Assembly: GCA_028713555.1 (NCBI GenBank) | Contig: JAQTOA010000005.1 | Location: 124,001 to 188,000 of the forward strand | Reading direction: 5' to 3' | Length of the DNA stretch: 64,000 nt | Origin: Sterolibacterium sp. | Lineage (GTDB): Bacteria; Pseudomonadota; Gammaproteobacteria; Burkholderiales; Rhodocyclaceae | Part shown: in pieces, positions 24,392 to 32,355 of the stretch | Position numbering within the stretch: the first letter of the stretch is position 1 | Layout of the letters: every line of letters starts with the position of its first letter | Made by a program: the position numbers and the translations under genes | Notes under the pieces: model-generated | What the model was told of the DNA's origin: nothing | What the model saw: only the letters and a program-made list of their open reading frames with translations | Databases searched by the model: none

Positions 24392-25072
24392 CTATGAGTT
24401 ATAAATATGATGCGCGGCAATATAGTCGAGAACCGGATCGGGGAGCAAATAGCGCGCACTGCCCCCCGCCTTGAATGTCGCCCGCAAGGCCGTTGCCGAG
24501 ATAGCCAGGGCGGTGATGGGGAAAACCAGGATGCAGCCGGCCAGCGTTTCGGCAAGCTTCTCTGCCGCCTGAACTTGTCGTCCACGAAATTCGGCTGCCA
24601 AGGGTGGCTCCAGCCGCTCGGCGTCGAGCGAAAAGCCGGGCCGCGTGGCCACGGCCAGATGCGCCAGTTCGAACAATTCCTGCCAGCGGTGCCAGGACCT
24701 CAGGCCGAGAAAGGCATCGACGCCGAGCAGCAGCACCAAGGGGCGTTGCGCGCCGAATTGGGCGCGCAACCGCTCCAGTGTGGGAACGCTATAACTCGGC
24801 GCGGTGCTCAGCGTTTCACTTTCATCCAGACTGAAGCACGGATTGCCGGCGATACCCAGACGCAGCATCGCCAGGCGCTGCTCAACTGTGGCGCTGAGCG
24901 TGGCGCGATGCGGCGGCTGGCCGGAGGGAACCCAGCGCACTTCAGACAATCTGAGCACCTTGCAGGCCTCTTCGGCCAGGCGCAGATGGCCATAATGCAG
25001 CGGGTCGAAGGCACCACCGAAGATGCCTAGCGGTTGCGTCGAAGCCGGGGACTGAGCGGCAAGCTCAGGCAT
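24392..25072 (-). CDS. nadD: Nicotinate-nucleotide adenylyltransferase
   Basis: A 226-residue NadD that makes deamido-NAD from nicotinate mononucleotide and ATP. It shows the nucleotidyltransferase GIFGGAFDPLHYGHLRLAEEA motif (HxGH type) near residue 18, the substrate loop WVPSGQPPHR, and LLGVDAFLGLRSWHRW. The C-terminal ISATALRATFKAGGSARYLLPDPVLDYI corresponds to the ISSTxxR motif, with ISAT in place of ISST. It is somewhat longer at the N terminus than E. coli NadD and overlaps the end of the preceding BPSS1780 gene by 8 bases. Confidence 0.95.
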   Translation of the reverse strand: MPELAAQSPASTQPLGIFGGAFDPLHYGHLRLAEEACKVLRLSEVRWVPSGQPPHRATLSATVEQRLAMLRLGIAGNPCFSLDESETLSTAPSYSVPTLERLRAQFGAQRPLVLLLGVDAFLGLRSWHRWQELFELAHLAVATRPGFSLDAERLEPPLAAEFRGRQVQAAEKLAETLAGCILVFPITALAISATALRATFKAGGSARYLLPDPVLDYIAAHHIYNS

Positions 25073-25862
25073 CGCTGCCAGTGGGAGCCGAGGAATCGGA
25101 GGCGAAGATATCCCGGTAGCTCTGATAGATACCGGTCATCAATACCGGTGCAAATATCAGCAACAGCAGCATACGTAATGCGACGGAGAGAACTTCGACC
25201 AGATCTTTGGATATCAAGGTGGCAACCAGCAGCAGCAAACCAGGCAGAATCACCCCGATCAGCGTCGCTGTCAGGGCGTAAATCAGGAAGGCACGCCAGT
25301 TGCGCCATACGGCGACCAAGCTGAAAAATAGCGATTTGGCCGAGGGTACGCCGTCCCAGGCTGTTAACAAGGGCGCGAACCAGAACGCCAGGAGTACCGG
25401 CAAAGCGATCAGCATCAGGCGCAACATGTGCCAGAGCAATTCGGCCTCATCGAGGGTGGTCTCGGTGGCGCCAGTCTCATCCTTGCCGACGACCAGCAGG
25501 CTCGATTCATCGCCCTGGAGTAATAGACTAAGGGCAAGAATCGCCAGCGTGCCCAGCAGATGCAGGACACCGAGGCGCAGCAAAGCGCCGCGGTGCTCGC
25601 GCAAACCGAAAACAAGTTCGCGGCGGGGCTCGCTCAAGCCTTGGTCGAGGGCACGACAGCCATTGGCGATCAGCGCGGTCAAGGTGGGCAGCAGCAGGGG
25701 CAGCAGGAAAGGGCCAACCGGCTGGAGCTGGCCAAAGGCAACCACCAGCAGCAGATAGCCCAGTGTCAGCGTGGTGAGCAGGGGGGGATTGCGGCGATAA
25801 AGCTTGAAACCGGCAAAAATCCAGAACGCACCGCGCGCGGCGGGCAGAAGACGAGCCTGCAT
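25065..25862 (-). CDS. BPSS1780 family membrane protein (second copy)
   Basis: A 265-residue inner-membrane protein with about six hydrophobic segments. The N-terminal ARGAFWIFAGFKLYRRNPPLLTTLTLGYLLL and the GCRALDQGLSE motif match BPSS1780-type proteins, a betaproteobacterial family without known function. It stands 6 bases after a paralogue of the same layout, suggesting tandem duplication followed by divergence or a heteromeric membrane complex. It overlaps the nadD start. Confidence 0.8.
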   Translation of the reverse strand: MQARLLPAARGAFWIFAGFKLYRRNPPLLTTLTLGYLLLVVAFGQLQPVGPFLLPLLLPTLTALIANGCRALDQGLSEPRRELVFGLREHRGALLRLGVLHLLGTLAILALSLLLQGDESSLLVVGKDETGATETTLDEAELLWHMLRLMLIALPVLLAFWFAPLLTAWDGVPSAKSLFFSLVAVWRNWRAFLIYALTATLIGVILPGLLLLVATLISKDLVEVLSVALRMLLLLIFAPVLMTGIYQSYRDIFASDSSAPTGSDA

Positions 25863-25868
25863 GTGGGT

Positions 25869-26657
25869 TTATGATCCGGGAGCGGAATTAGGCGTGGCGC
25901 CGTAGATGTCAACGTAGGAGGCGTAGACCGATCCGACCAGCACCGGGATCAGCACCAGCAAGCCGAGCAGTGCGGGCAACAAAGCCAGCAGCAGCAAGAC
26001 CAAGCCAAGGATGCCGTAGATCAGGAACGGCAGCGTGTTTTTCAAGCAGCCGATGAAACTGGACTTGAGCGCAGCCACCGGCGCCATGTCATCAAACATC
26101 ACCAGCGCCGGAGCGAACCACAGCGCCATGGCTAGCGGCAACATCAGCAAGGTTCCTAGTAGCAGAGCAAACAGCATGCCGCTGAGGGCGACAAGCATCC
26201 CGGGTCCAGGGTCGAGCGTCGCGCCGCTCATGATGCCGGAGAGCATCGCGCCGCCTCCCACCGCGAACACCACCAAGCCGATAGCCGCATGGCCGAGCAA
26301 GGACAGCACGCCAATGACCACCAGGTTGCCGGTGTTGTGCTTGAAGCCGCCGAAGAGGTCGCCAAAGCACAATGTTTCACCCTGTTCGAGGGAACGGCAA
26401 CCCGCCAGAAGTCCGGCGGCGACAACCGGCAGCAGGAAGGCGATGGCGAACTGGCCGAACAGTGGCACTATGCCGATCAGCCCGATGGCGACCAGCATGA
26501 CCACGGCAATGCCCAGCCAGACGCCCGGCTCCCTGAGAAACAGCCGCCAGCCGCTGACCAGCCATTGCAGGCCGCGTTCGGCCGGAACTGCATGAACGTT
26601 TGGAGTAGCCGGACCGGAATGCGCCGAAGCCGTAGACGTGGGTTGGAGATCATTCAT
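25869..26657 (-). CDS. BPSS1780 family membrane protein (first copy)
   Basis: A 262-residue membrane protein paralogous to the one downstream: GLQWLVSGWRLFLREPGVWLGI corresponds to its partner's N-terminal segment and AGCRSLEQGE to GCRALDQGL. About six transmembrane stretches follow a 35-residue Pro/Ala/Ser-rich cytoplasmic lead. ATG at 26657 (MNDLQPTS) was preferred over an in-frame start 28 codons upstream that overlaps the preceding gene. Function unknown. Confidence 0.8.
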   Translation of the reverse strand: MNDLQPTSTASAHSGPATPNVHAVPAERGLQWLVSGWRLFLREPGVWLGIAVVMLVAIGLIGIVPLFGQFAIAFLLPVVAAGLLAGCRSLEQGETLCFGDLFGGFKHNTGNLVVIGVLSLLGHAAIGLVVFAVGGGAMLSGIMSGATLDPGPGMLVALSGMLFALLLGTLLMLPLAMALWFAPALVMFDDMAPVAALKSSFIGCLKNTLPFLIYGILGLVLLLLALLPALLGLLVLIPVLVGSVYASYVDIYGATPNSAPGS

Positions 26658-26719
26658 GACAACGTGTTCTCCCGGTTGGTTGGCGAAGATCGAAAGTGCG
26701 ATTGGCGACTCATTCACAC

Positions 26720-27055
26720 TCAGAATGTATGGATCACCCACATCGGCACGCGCAGTCCGCTGTCCAGCGACTCCTGGCGGGCCCAGCGGCCGTCGCCTTT
26801 TTCATCGATCAGGTAGTAGGGCTTGCCATGCGGCGGCGTCACCTTAACCATGTAGAGCCGGCCGTTGATGCGGTACTCCTCGACGCGATCATCGCCACGT
26901 TTGATAATGGTGACCTCCGGCTCAAGCGCGGGGTCGAGGTTGAGGCCCTCCGGCGGCGGCGGTGGTTCGGGCAGCGGTTGCAAGCCGGCAGGTTCTTTCT
27001 GGGCGGCCGCAGGCAAGGCGAGGAGCAGGGCAAGTATCAATAAAATGCGGCGCAT
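26720..27055 (-). CDS. DUF2782 domain-containing exported protein
   Basis: A 111-residue periplasmic protein: signal peptide RRILLILALLLALPAAAQ, a Pro-rich linker (PEPPPPPEG), then the DUF2782 core EPEVTIIKRGDDRVEEYRINGRLYMVKVTPPHGKPYYLIDEKG. This family typically sits just upstream of polA in betaproteobacteria, as here. Function is unknown; the fold looks like a small beta-sheet domain. The ATG at 27055 was chosen for the signal peptide. Confidence 0.85.
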   Translation of the reverse strand: MRRILLILALLLALPAAAQKEPAGLQPLPEPPPPPEGLNLDPALEPEVTIIKRGDDRVEEYRINGRLYMVKVTPPHGKPYYLIDEKGDGRWARQESLDSGLRVPMWVIHTF

Positions 27056-27086
27056 GGCGATGTCCCTATGATGTGCGTTCATTCTA

Positions 27087-27821
27087 TCAAAGGTTGAGCA
27101 ATAGCTCGTGCTCTTCGGGCAGATGCTCGAAGCCGCGTCGCTCGTAGTGTTTGAAGATCGCCGCAACAACCTGCTGGGGCTCGTCGATAACCTGGATCAA
27201 GTCCATGTCCTTGGCGTCGATCATTCCTTCGGCCACCATCCGCTCGCGTAACCAGTCCAGCAGCCCTTGCCAGAAGGCGCTGCCAACCAGAATCAGCGGA
27301 ATCCGCGGAGACTTGTTGGTCTGGATCAGGGTCAGCGCCTCCAGCAGTTCGTCGAGTGTGCCGAAGCCGCCCGGCATAACCACATAAGCGGCGGCGAAGC
27401 GCACGAACATGTATTTGCGCGCGAAGAAATGCCGGAAGGTCTGCGAAACATCCTGGTAGCGATTGGTCTGCTGTTCCATCGGCAACTGGATGTTGAGGCC
27501 GACGCTGGGACTCTTGCCGGCATAAGCCCCTTTATTGGCGGCTTCCATGACACCGGGGCCGCCGCCGGAGATAACACTGAAACCGGCATCCGAGAGCAGG
27601 CGCGCGATCCGTTCGGTGAGGCGGTAATACTCGGATTCCGCAGGGATGCGGGCGCTGCCGAAAATACTCACGGCCGGACGGATGGCGTTGAGGCGTTCAG
27701 TGGCCGCGACGAATTCTGACATAATGCCGAACACCCGCCATGCCTCGCGCGACATGGTGTTGAAGGTGGACGGGGCGAATTCGGAACCCAATATCCCGGG
27801 AAGTTTGTGCTTGACGCTCAT
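27087..27821 (-). CDS. LOG family (TIGR00730) Rossmann-fold protein
   Basis: A 244-residue protein of the lysine decarboxylase-like/LOG family. It carries the nucleotide-binding GGGPGVMEAANKGA near residue 86 and the signature PGGFGTLDELLEALTL near residue 144, the PGGxGTxxE motif of cytokinin riboside 5'-monophosphate phosphoribohydrolases. Bacterial members hydrolyse nucleoside monophosphates to base plus ribose phosphate; the physiological role here is not known. It is transcribed divergently from polA. Confidence 0.9.
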   Translation of the reverse strand: MSVKHKLPGILGSEFAPSTFNTMSREAWRVFGIMSEFVAATERLNAIRPAVSIFGSARIPAESEYYRLTERIARLLSDAGFSVISGGGPGVMEAANKGAYAGKSPSVGLNIQLPMEQQTNRYQDVSQTFRHFFARKYMFVRFAAAYVVMPGGFGTLDELLEALTLIQTNKSPRIPLILVGSAFWQGLLDWLRERMVAEGMIDAKDMDLIQVIDEPQQVVAAIFKHYERRGFEHLPEEHELLLNL

Positions 27822-27852
27822 GATGTTGGCTTACCCACTCTAGGTATTCTCC

Positions 27853-30648
27853 ATGCCCACGCTTTTACTGGTTGACGGTTCATCTTATCTTTACCGCGCC
27901 TTCCACGCCATGCCCGACCTGCGCAACCAGTCGGGTGAGCCGACTGGCGCAGTGTATGGCGTGCTCAACATGCTACGCCGGCTGCCGAATGACTACAAGG
28001 CGGCGGACGGCATCGATTACCGTGCCGTGGTATTCGACGCCAAGGGCAAGACCTTTCGCGACGACTGGTATCCGGAATACAAGGCGCACCGGCCGCCGAT
28101 GCCCGAGGATTTGGTGCGCCAGATCGAGGTCCTGCACGATTGTATCCGCGCCAGCGGCTGGCCGCTGCTGATGATTCCCGGCGTCGAAGCCGACGACGTG
28201 ATCGGCACCCTGGCGCGGCAGGCCGCTGCCGCCGGCATCGAGTGCGTGATCTCGACCGGCGACAAAGACCTGGCGCAACTCGTCGACCACCATGTGCGGC
28301 TGGTCAACACCATGAACAACGAAGTCCTCGACGCGGCCGGCGTAGAGAAGAAGTTCGGCGTGCCGCCCGAACGCATCGTCGATTACCTGGCGCTGACCGG
28401 TGATGCGGTGGATGGCGTGCCGGGCGTCGACAAGGTCGGGCCGAAGACCGCGGTGAAATGGCTGACGCAATATGGCACGCTCGACAATCTCGTCGCCCAT
28501 GCCGGTGAAGTTGGCGGAGCAGTCGGCGAAAACCTGCGCCGCGCCATGGATTTCCTGCCACTTGGCAGGAGACTGCTGACCGTGGTCTGCGATCTGGAAC
28601 TACCCTTGCGGGTCACCGATCTGTCGCCGCAAGCGCAGGATCCGGCCAAACTCACCGATCTCTACACCCGCCTGGAATTCAAGACCTGGCTGCGCGAGTT
28701 AACCGGCACGCCCCCCTCTCCCCAAGGGGGAGAGGGTCAGGGGGAGAGGGGAAAAAGCTCAAGACAAGCTGCCCTACGAGATTTCCCCGGTTCTTCTTCC
28801 CCGGCGGGAGTGGAACTCACGGAAAACCACCGCGCCGACTACGAAACGATCCTGAGTTGGGAAGACCTGGCACGCTGGCAGACACTCATCGAAACCGCGC
28901 AGCTCACCTCGCTGGATACCGAGACCACCTCTCTCGACCCCTTTGCGGCACGCCTGGTTGGCATCTCTTTCGCAGTCGTGGCAGAGAGTGAAGAATTCAT
29001 GGCGGCCTACCTGCCGCTCGGCCATGATTACACCGGCGCACCGACGCAGCTGCCGCTCGCCGAAGTGCTGAAAAAACTCAAGCCGTGGCTGGAATCCGCC
29101 CAACATGCCAAGCTCGGCCAGCACCTCAAGTATGACCGCCACATCTTCGCCAACCACGGCATCGAATTGCGCGGCATCCACGACGATACGCTGCTCGAGT
29201 CCTACGTGCTGGAAAGCGACAAGTCACACGATCTTGGCGCGCTGGCCACACGCCACCTGGGCTTCAATACTATCTCCTACGACGCGGTCACCGGCAAGGG
29301 CGCGACACGCATTTCCTTCGCCCAGGTGGCGCTGGAGCGCGCCGCTGAATATGCTGCTGAGGATGCCGATGTGACGCTGCGCGTGCATCGGGTATTACTG
29401 CCACAACTCGCGGCGGAAGAGAAACTGGAGCAGATCTATCGCAATATCGAACTACCGTTGGCCGAAGTGCTGTTCTGCATGGAGCGGGACGGGGTGCTGA
29501 TCGACGTGTTCGCTCTGGCACAACAGAGCGACGAACTCGGCCGGCGTCTGATGGAACTCGAAGCGCAAGCCCATGCCGCCGCCGGCCAGCCGTTCAACCT
29601 GAGTTCGCCGAAGCAACTGGCCGAGATCCTGTTCGACAAGCAGGGACTGCCGGTGGTGAAGAAAACCCCGTCCGGGGGACCATCCACCGACGAGGAAGTT
29701 CTTTCCGAACTGGCGCTCGACTATCCGCTGCCCAAGCTGCTGCTCGAACACCGCAGCCTCGCCAAGCTCAAGGGAACTTACACCGACAAGCTGCCGCGCA
29801 TGGTCAATGCGGCTACCGGCCGCGTCCATACCAGTTACTCACAAGCCACGGCGGTCACCGGCCGGCTGGCCAGCGCCGATCCAAACTTGCAGAACATCCC
29901 GGTGCGCACGGTCGAGGGACGCCGCATCCGCACCGCTTTTATCGCGCCGCTGGAACATGCCATCGTCTCCGCCGACTACTCGCAGATCGAGTTGCGCATC
30001 ATGGCGCATCTCTCCGACGATGTGCGCCTGCTTGAGGCTTTCGCCAACGGCGAGGATGTGCATCGCGCCACCGCCGCCGAGATCTTCGGCATCACGCCGC
30101 TGGAAGTCGGGCCGGACCAGCGCCGCGCCGCCAAGGTCATCAACTTCGGCCTGATCTACGGCATGTCGGCCTTCGGCCTGGCGCGCGAACTGGGCCTCGA
30201 GCGCAGCGCCGCAGCAGCTTACATGGAACGCTATTTCGCCCGTTATCCGGGTGTCGCCCGTTACATGGAAGCCACGCGCCAGCTGGCCCGCGACAAGGGC
30301 TACGTCGAAACCGTCTTCGGCCGCCGCCTGTGGCTGCCGGAAATCAGGTCGGCCAACGCCGGCCGGCGTCAGGGCGCCGAACGCGCCGCCATCAATGCGC
30401 CGATGCAGGGCACCGCCGCCGATCTGATCAAGCTCGCCATGCTGGCCGTACAGCGCTGGCTCGACCATGAGCGACTCGCCACCAGGATGGTCATGCAGGT
30501 GCATGACGAACTGGTGCTGGAAGCCCCCGATGCCGAACTCGCCGCCGTGCGCGAGATGCTGCCGCGTCTGATGGGTGAGGTGGCCGAATTGAAGGTGCCG
30601 TTGCTGGTGGAAGTAGGTGTGGGACCGAACTGGGAGGCAGCGCATTAA
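27853..30648 (+). CDS. polA: DNA polymerase I
   Basis: A 931-residue three-domain repair and Okazaki-processing polymerase. The 5' nuclease covers residues 1-285 (LLVDGSSYLYRAFHA, VEADDVIGTLA). The 3'-5' exonuclease covers about 325-500 and keeps its catalytic DxE in SLDTETTSLD, so proofreading should be active. The polymerase covers about 540-931, with motif A SADYSQIELRIMAHLS, motif B RRAAKVINFGLIYG and motif C MQVHDELVLEAP. The linker between the first two domains holds an unusual insertion coded by a palindromic repeat at 28711-28752. A second, diverged copy of the gene's last 35 codons lies at 32173-32277. Confidence 0.97.
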   Translation: MPTLLLVDGSSYLYRAFHAMPDLRNQSGEPTGAVYGVLNMLRRLPNDYKAADGIDYRAVVFDAKGKTFRDDWYPEYKAHRPPMPEDLVRQIEVLHDCIRASGWPLLMIPGVEADDVIGTLARQAAAAGIECVISTGDKDLAQLVDHHVRLVNTMNNEVLDAAGVEKKFGVPPERIVDYLALTGDAVDGVPGVDKVGPKTAVKWLTQYGTLDNLVAHAGEVGGAVGENLRRAMDFLPLGRRLLTVVCDLELPLRVTDLSPQAQDPAKLTDLYTRLEFKTWLRELTGTPPSPQGGEGQGERGKSSRQAALRDFPGSSSPAGVELTENHRADYETILSWEDLARWQTLIETAQLTSLDTETTSLDPFAARLVGISFAVVAESEEFMAAYLPLGHDYTGAPTQLPLAEVLKKLKPWLESAQHAKLGQHLKYDRHIFANHGIELRGIHDDTLLESYVLESDKSHDLGALATRHLGFNTISYDAVTGKGATRISFAQVALERAAEYAAEDADVTLRVHRVLLPQLAAEEKLEQIYRNIELPLAEVLFCMERDGVLIDVFALAQQSDELGRRLMELEAQAHAAAGQPFNLSSPKQLAEILFDKQGLPVVKKTPSGGPSTDEEVLSELALDYPLPKLLLEHRSLAKLKGTYTDKLPRMVNAATGRVHTSYSQATAVTGRLASADPNLQNIPVRTVEGRRIRTAFIAPLEHAIVSADYSQIELRIMAHLSDDVRLLEAFANGEDVHRATAAEIFGITPLEVGPDQRRAAKVINFGLIYGMSAFGLARELGLERSAAAAYMERYFARYPGVARYMEATRQLARDKGYVETVFGRRLWLPEIRSANAGRRQGAERAAINAPMQGTAADLIKLAMLAVQRWLDHERLATRMVMQVHDELVLEAPDAELAAVREMLPRLMGEVAELKVPLLVEVGVGPNWEAAH
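28711..28752. repeat. C/G-rich palindromic repeat inside polA
   Basis: The run of CCCCCTCTCCCC, AAGGGGGAGAGGG and then GGGGGAGAGGGG resembles the short intergenic palindromic repeats common in proteobacteria, which can form a hairpin. Here it is read in frame as PPSPQGGEGQGERG within the linker between the 5' nuclease and exonuclease domains of PolA, around residues 287-300. Confidence 0.7.
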
Positions 30649-30823
30649 GAACCTGTTTTAGTAGGAAGAGTGGTATGCGTTGCGGCCAAATGCGGATGAT
30701 CGCGCCAAGCGGCGGCGCCGTTGGAGAAAAACTGTGGCGAAGCGGCTTCACCCCCAACTGGGGACGCCCACAATCCACAGAGCTAAATGGTGGAAGTGTG
30801 AAATGTATGCTTCTGCACCCTGT
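30649..30823. other. Intergenic region between polA and the convergent HD-GYP gene
   Basis: About 175 bases between two convergent stop codons. I see no open frame with coding character and no strong T-tailed hairpin; a weak stem (CCCCCAACTGGGG, near 30751) is the only local inverted repeat. Confidence 0.4.
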
Positions 30824-32041
30824 TTAGGCTGGCTGTGCCCAGTAGTCGTGAATATTTTTGATGCCCCATTTGGCGGCATCCTCAACACCTACAATTTTCT
30901 CCAAAATTCCGTGGCGTGACAGATCGACGATTTCCGGCTTGATATAGGTCCTGGACCGAGTGGAATAGAACGCTTTAACTTGGGGAGTTAGCAGCGATTT
31001 TTCAGATTGGTCAAGAACCGCTGCTAGCCTGCCCGAGGTTAATCGGATCAGAGAACCCGTCGGGTAGATGCCGATGCATTTGACAAATGCCTGGAAGATT
31101 TCCTTGTCGAAATGCCCGTTGCTCCATTCAGCCATCTTCCGGATCGATTCGGAAGGATCCCAGCCCAGCTTGTACGGACGGTTTGAAGTGATCGCGTCGT
31201 ACACGTCGCAGACCGCGCACATCTTTGCAAGAAGACTGATTTCTTCTCCCTTCTGCCGATGCGGGTAGCCGCTGCCGTCAGCCTTTTCGTGATGATGAAG
31301 ACAAACGTTGAGCAGGGTTTCATTGATGTCTTTGCCTTCTTCGAGAATCTTGTGTCCTTCTGTGGAGTGGGCCTTGACGATGATGAATTCTTCATCGGTC
31401 AGCTTGCCCGGCTTATTGAGAACCTTCATCGGCAGCTTGGCCTTGCCTATGTCGTGGAAAAGACCGGCCAGCCCAGCTTCCCGAACATCGTCTTCTTTGA
31501 ACGACATCTGTCTTGCCAGTCCCATCATCAAACCACAGACTGCCACCGAGTGCATGTAGGTATAGTTGTCCAAGGTCTTGAGACGCGCCAGACTAATCAG
31601 CGCTCTGGGGTTTCTGTGCATGGACGACGAAATCTCATCCACAAAAGCATTCGCGGAATTGAAGCTAACGGCTTTGCCCATGCGCAATTCCTGGAACATG
31701 GATTGGACGGCTTCAGTAGCCTTGGCGCAAATTCTGGCAGCCCGTTGCACTTCCTCCGACAGCATGACTTGCTTAGGCAGTTCTGTTCGATCGGTTGCCT
31801 GGATCAGAACCCTTTCAACTGTCGCAGTAACTTGTTCGCAACTTTCTCCCTCGTCAACATCGAGTCCCTTGGCGGAATCGATCCACACTTCCTCGATGCC
31901 GCTTTCACGGATGCGGCGGATGTCGTCAGAATCTTTCAGAATGAATTTGGTGCGCCAGAACGGGTGGCTTATCCACGATCCGCAAAGCTCATGAATATGC
32001 ATGCCCAGGCAGAGTTGTTCGACTTTGATCTTTTTTTTCAT
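30824..32041 (-). CDS. HD-GYP domain c-di-GMP phosphodiesterase with DUF3391 N terminus
   Basis: A 405-residue cytoplasmic protein: DUF3391 domain at residues 1-125 (KVEQLCLGMHIHELCGSW at the start) and an HD-GYP domain at about 140-330. The catalytic set is intact: HSVAVCGLM, the HD pair at 196-197 in GLFHDIGKAKLP, HHHEKADGSGYP with GYP at 258-260, and CDVYDAITSNRPYK. It should hydrolyse cyclic di-GMP. It is flanked by polA on one side and a leftover polA 3' end on the other, suggesting that it arrived in a block inserted here. Confidence 0.92.
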   Translation of the reverse strand: MKKKIKVEQLCLGMHIHELCGSWISHPFWRTKFILKDSDDIRRIRESGIEEVWIDSAKGLDVDEGESCEQVTATVERVLIQATDRTELPKQVMLSEEVQRAARICAKATEAVQSMFQELRMGKAVSFNSANAFVDEISSSMHRNPRALISLARLKTLDNYTYMHSVAVCGLMMGLARQMSFKEDDVREAGLAGLFHDIGKAKLPMKVLNKPGKLTDEEFIIVKAHSTEGHKILEEGKDINETLLNVCLHHHEKADGSGYPHRQKGEEISLLAKMCAVCDVYDAITSNRPYKLGWDPSESIRKMAEWSNGHFDKEIFQAFVKCIGIYPTGSLIRLTSGRLAAVLDQSEKSLLTPQVKAFYSTRSRTYIKPEIVDLSRHGILEKIVGVEDAAKWGIKNIHDYWAQPA

Positions 32042-32172
32042 ACGGACATTTAAGGGAAAGGGCCTACCGATCCTTAGCTCCCTGCGGAAAGGTCGTCAAT
32101 ACTACCCTAAAGGAAAAACGCAAGCATTCAGGATATCCCGAATGTAAACCAGAAATTCCTTATCGACCGGTC
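32042..32172. other. Upstream region of the HD-GYP gene
   Basis: This stretch should hold the leftward promoter. TTGACG lies near 32090-32095 on the minus strand, but only a poor -10 (TAAGGA) sits 17 bases further, so the promoter call is weak. No GEMM-type c-di-GMP riboswitch was recognised, and nothing coding was seen. Confidence 0.3.
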
Positions 32173-32277
32173 GCCGTGCGCGAAATGCTGCCGCACCTGA
32201 CGGGCGCGGTGGCCAAGCTGAAAGTGCCGTTGCTGGTGGGAACCGGTGTGGGACCGAACTGGGAGACGGCGCGCTGA
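32173..32277 (+). pseudogene. Second, orphan 3' end of polA
   Basis: Thirty-four codons and a stop read AVREMLPHLTGAVAKLKVPL and continue to GVGPNWETAR, matching the end of the intact polA (30544-30648) at 27 of 34 residues. By direct count, 86 of 105 bases match (82%). The reading frame has no start of its own. The divergence is too great for a recent target-site duplication and indicates the tail of a different polA allele. Confidence 0.85.
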
Positions 32278-32355
32278 ACAATCCAGAATATACCGGCACT
32301 TTATAAGTTTCCTTGACGGGGCTAACATGAGCGGTCCAAGTCAAATGCAAGCGCC

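Noticed and set aside
30824..32277. Insertion sequence or integrase-mediated island at polA
   Set aside because: No transposase, integrase or terminal inverted repeats were found, and the repeated polA ends are only 82% identical, so allelic exchange is preferred.
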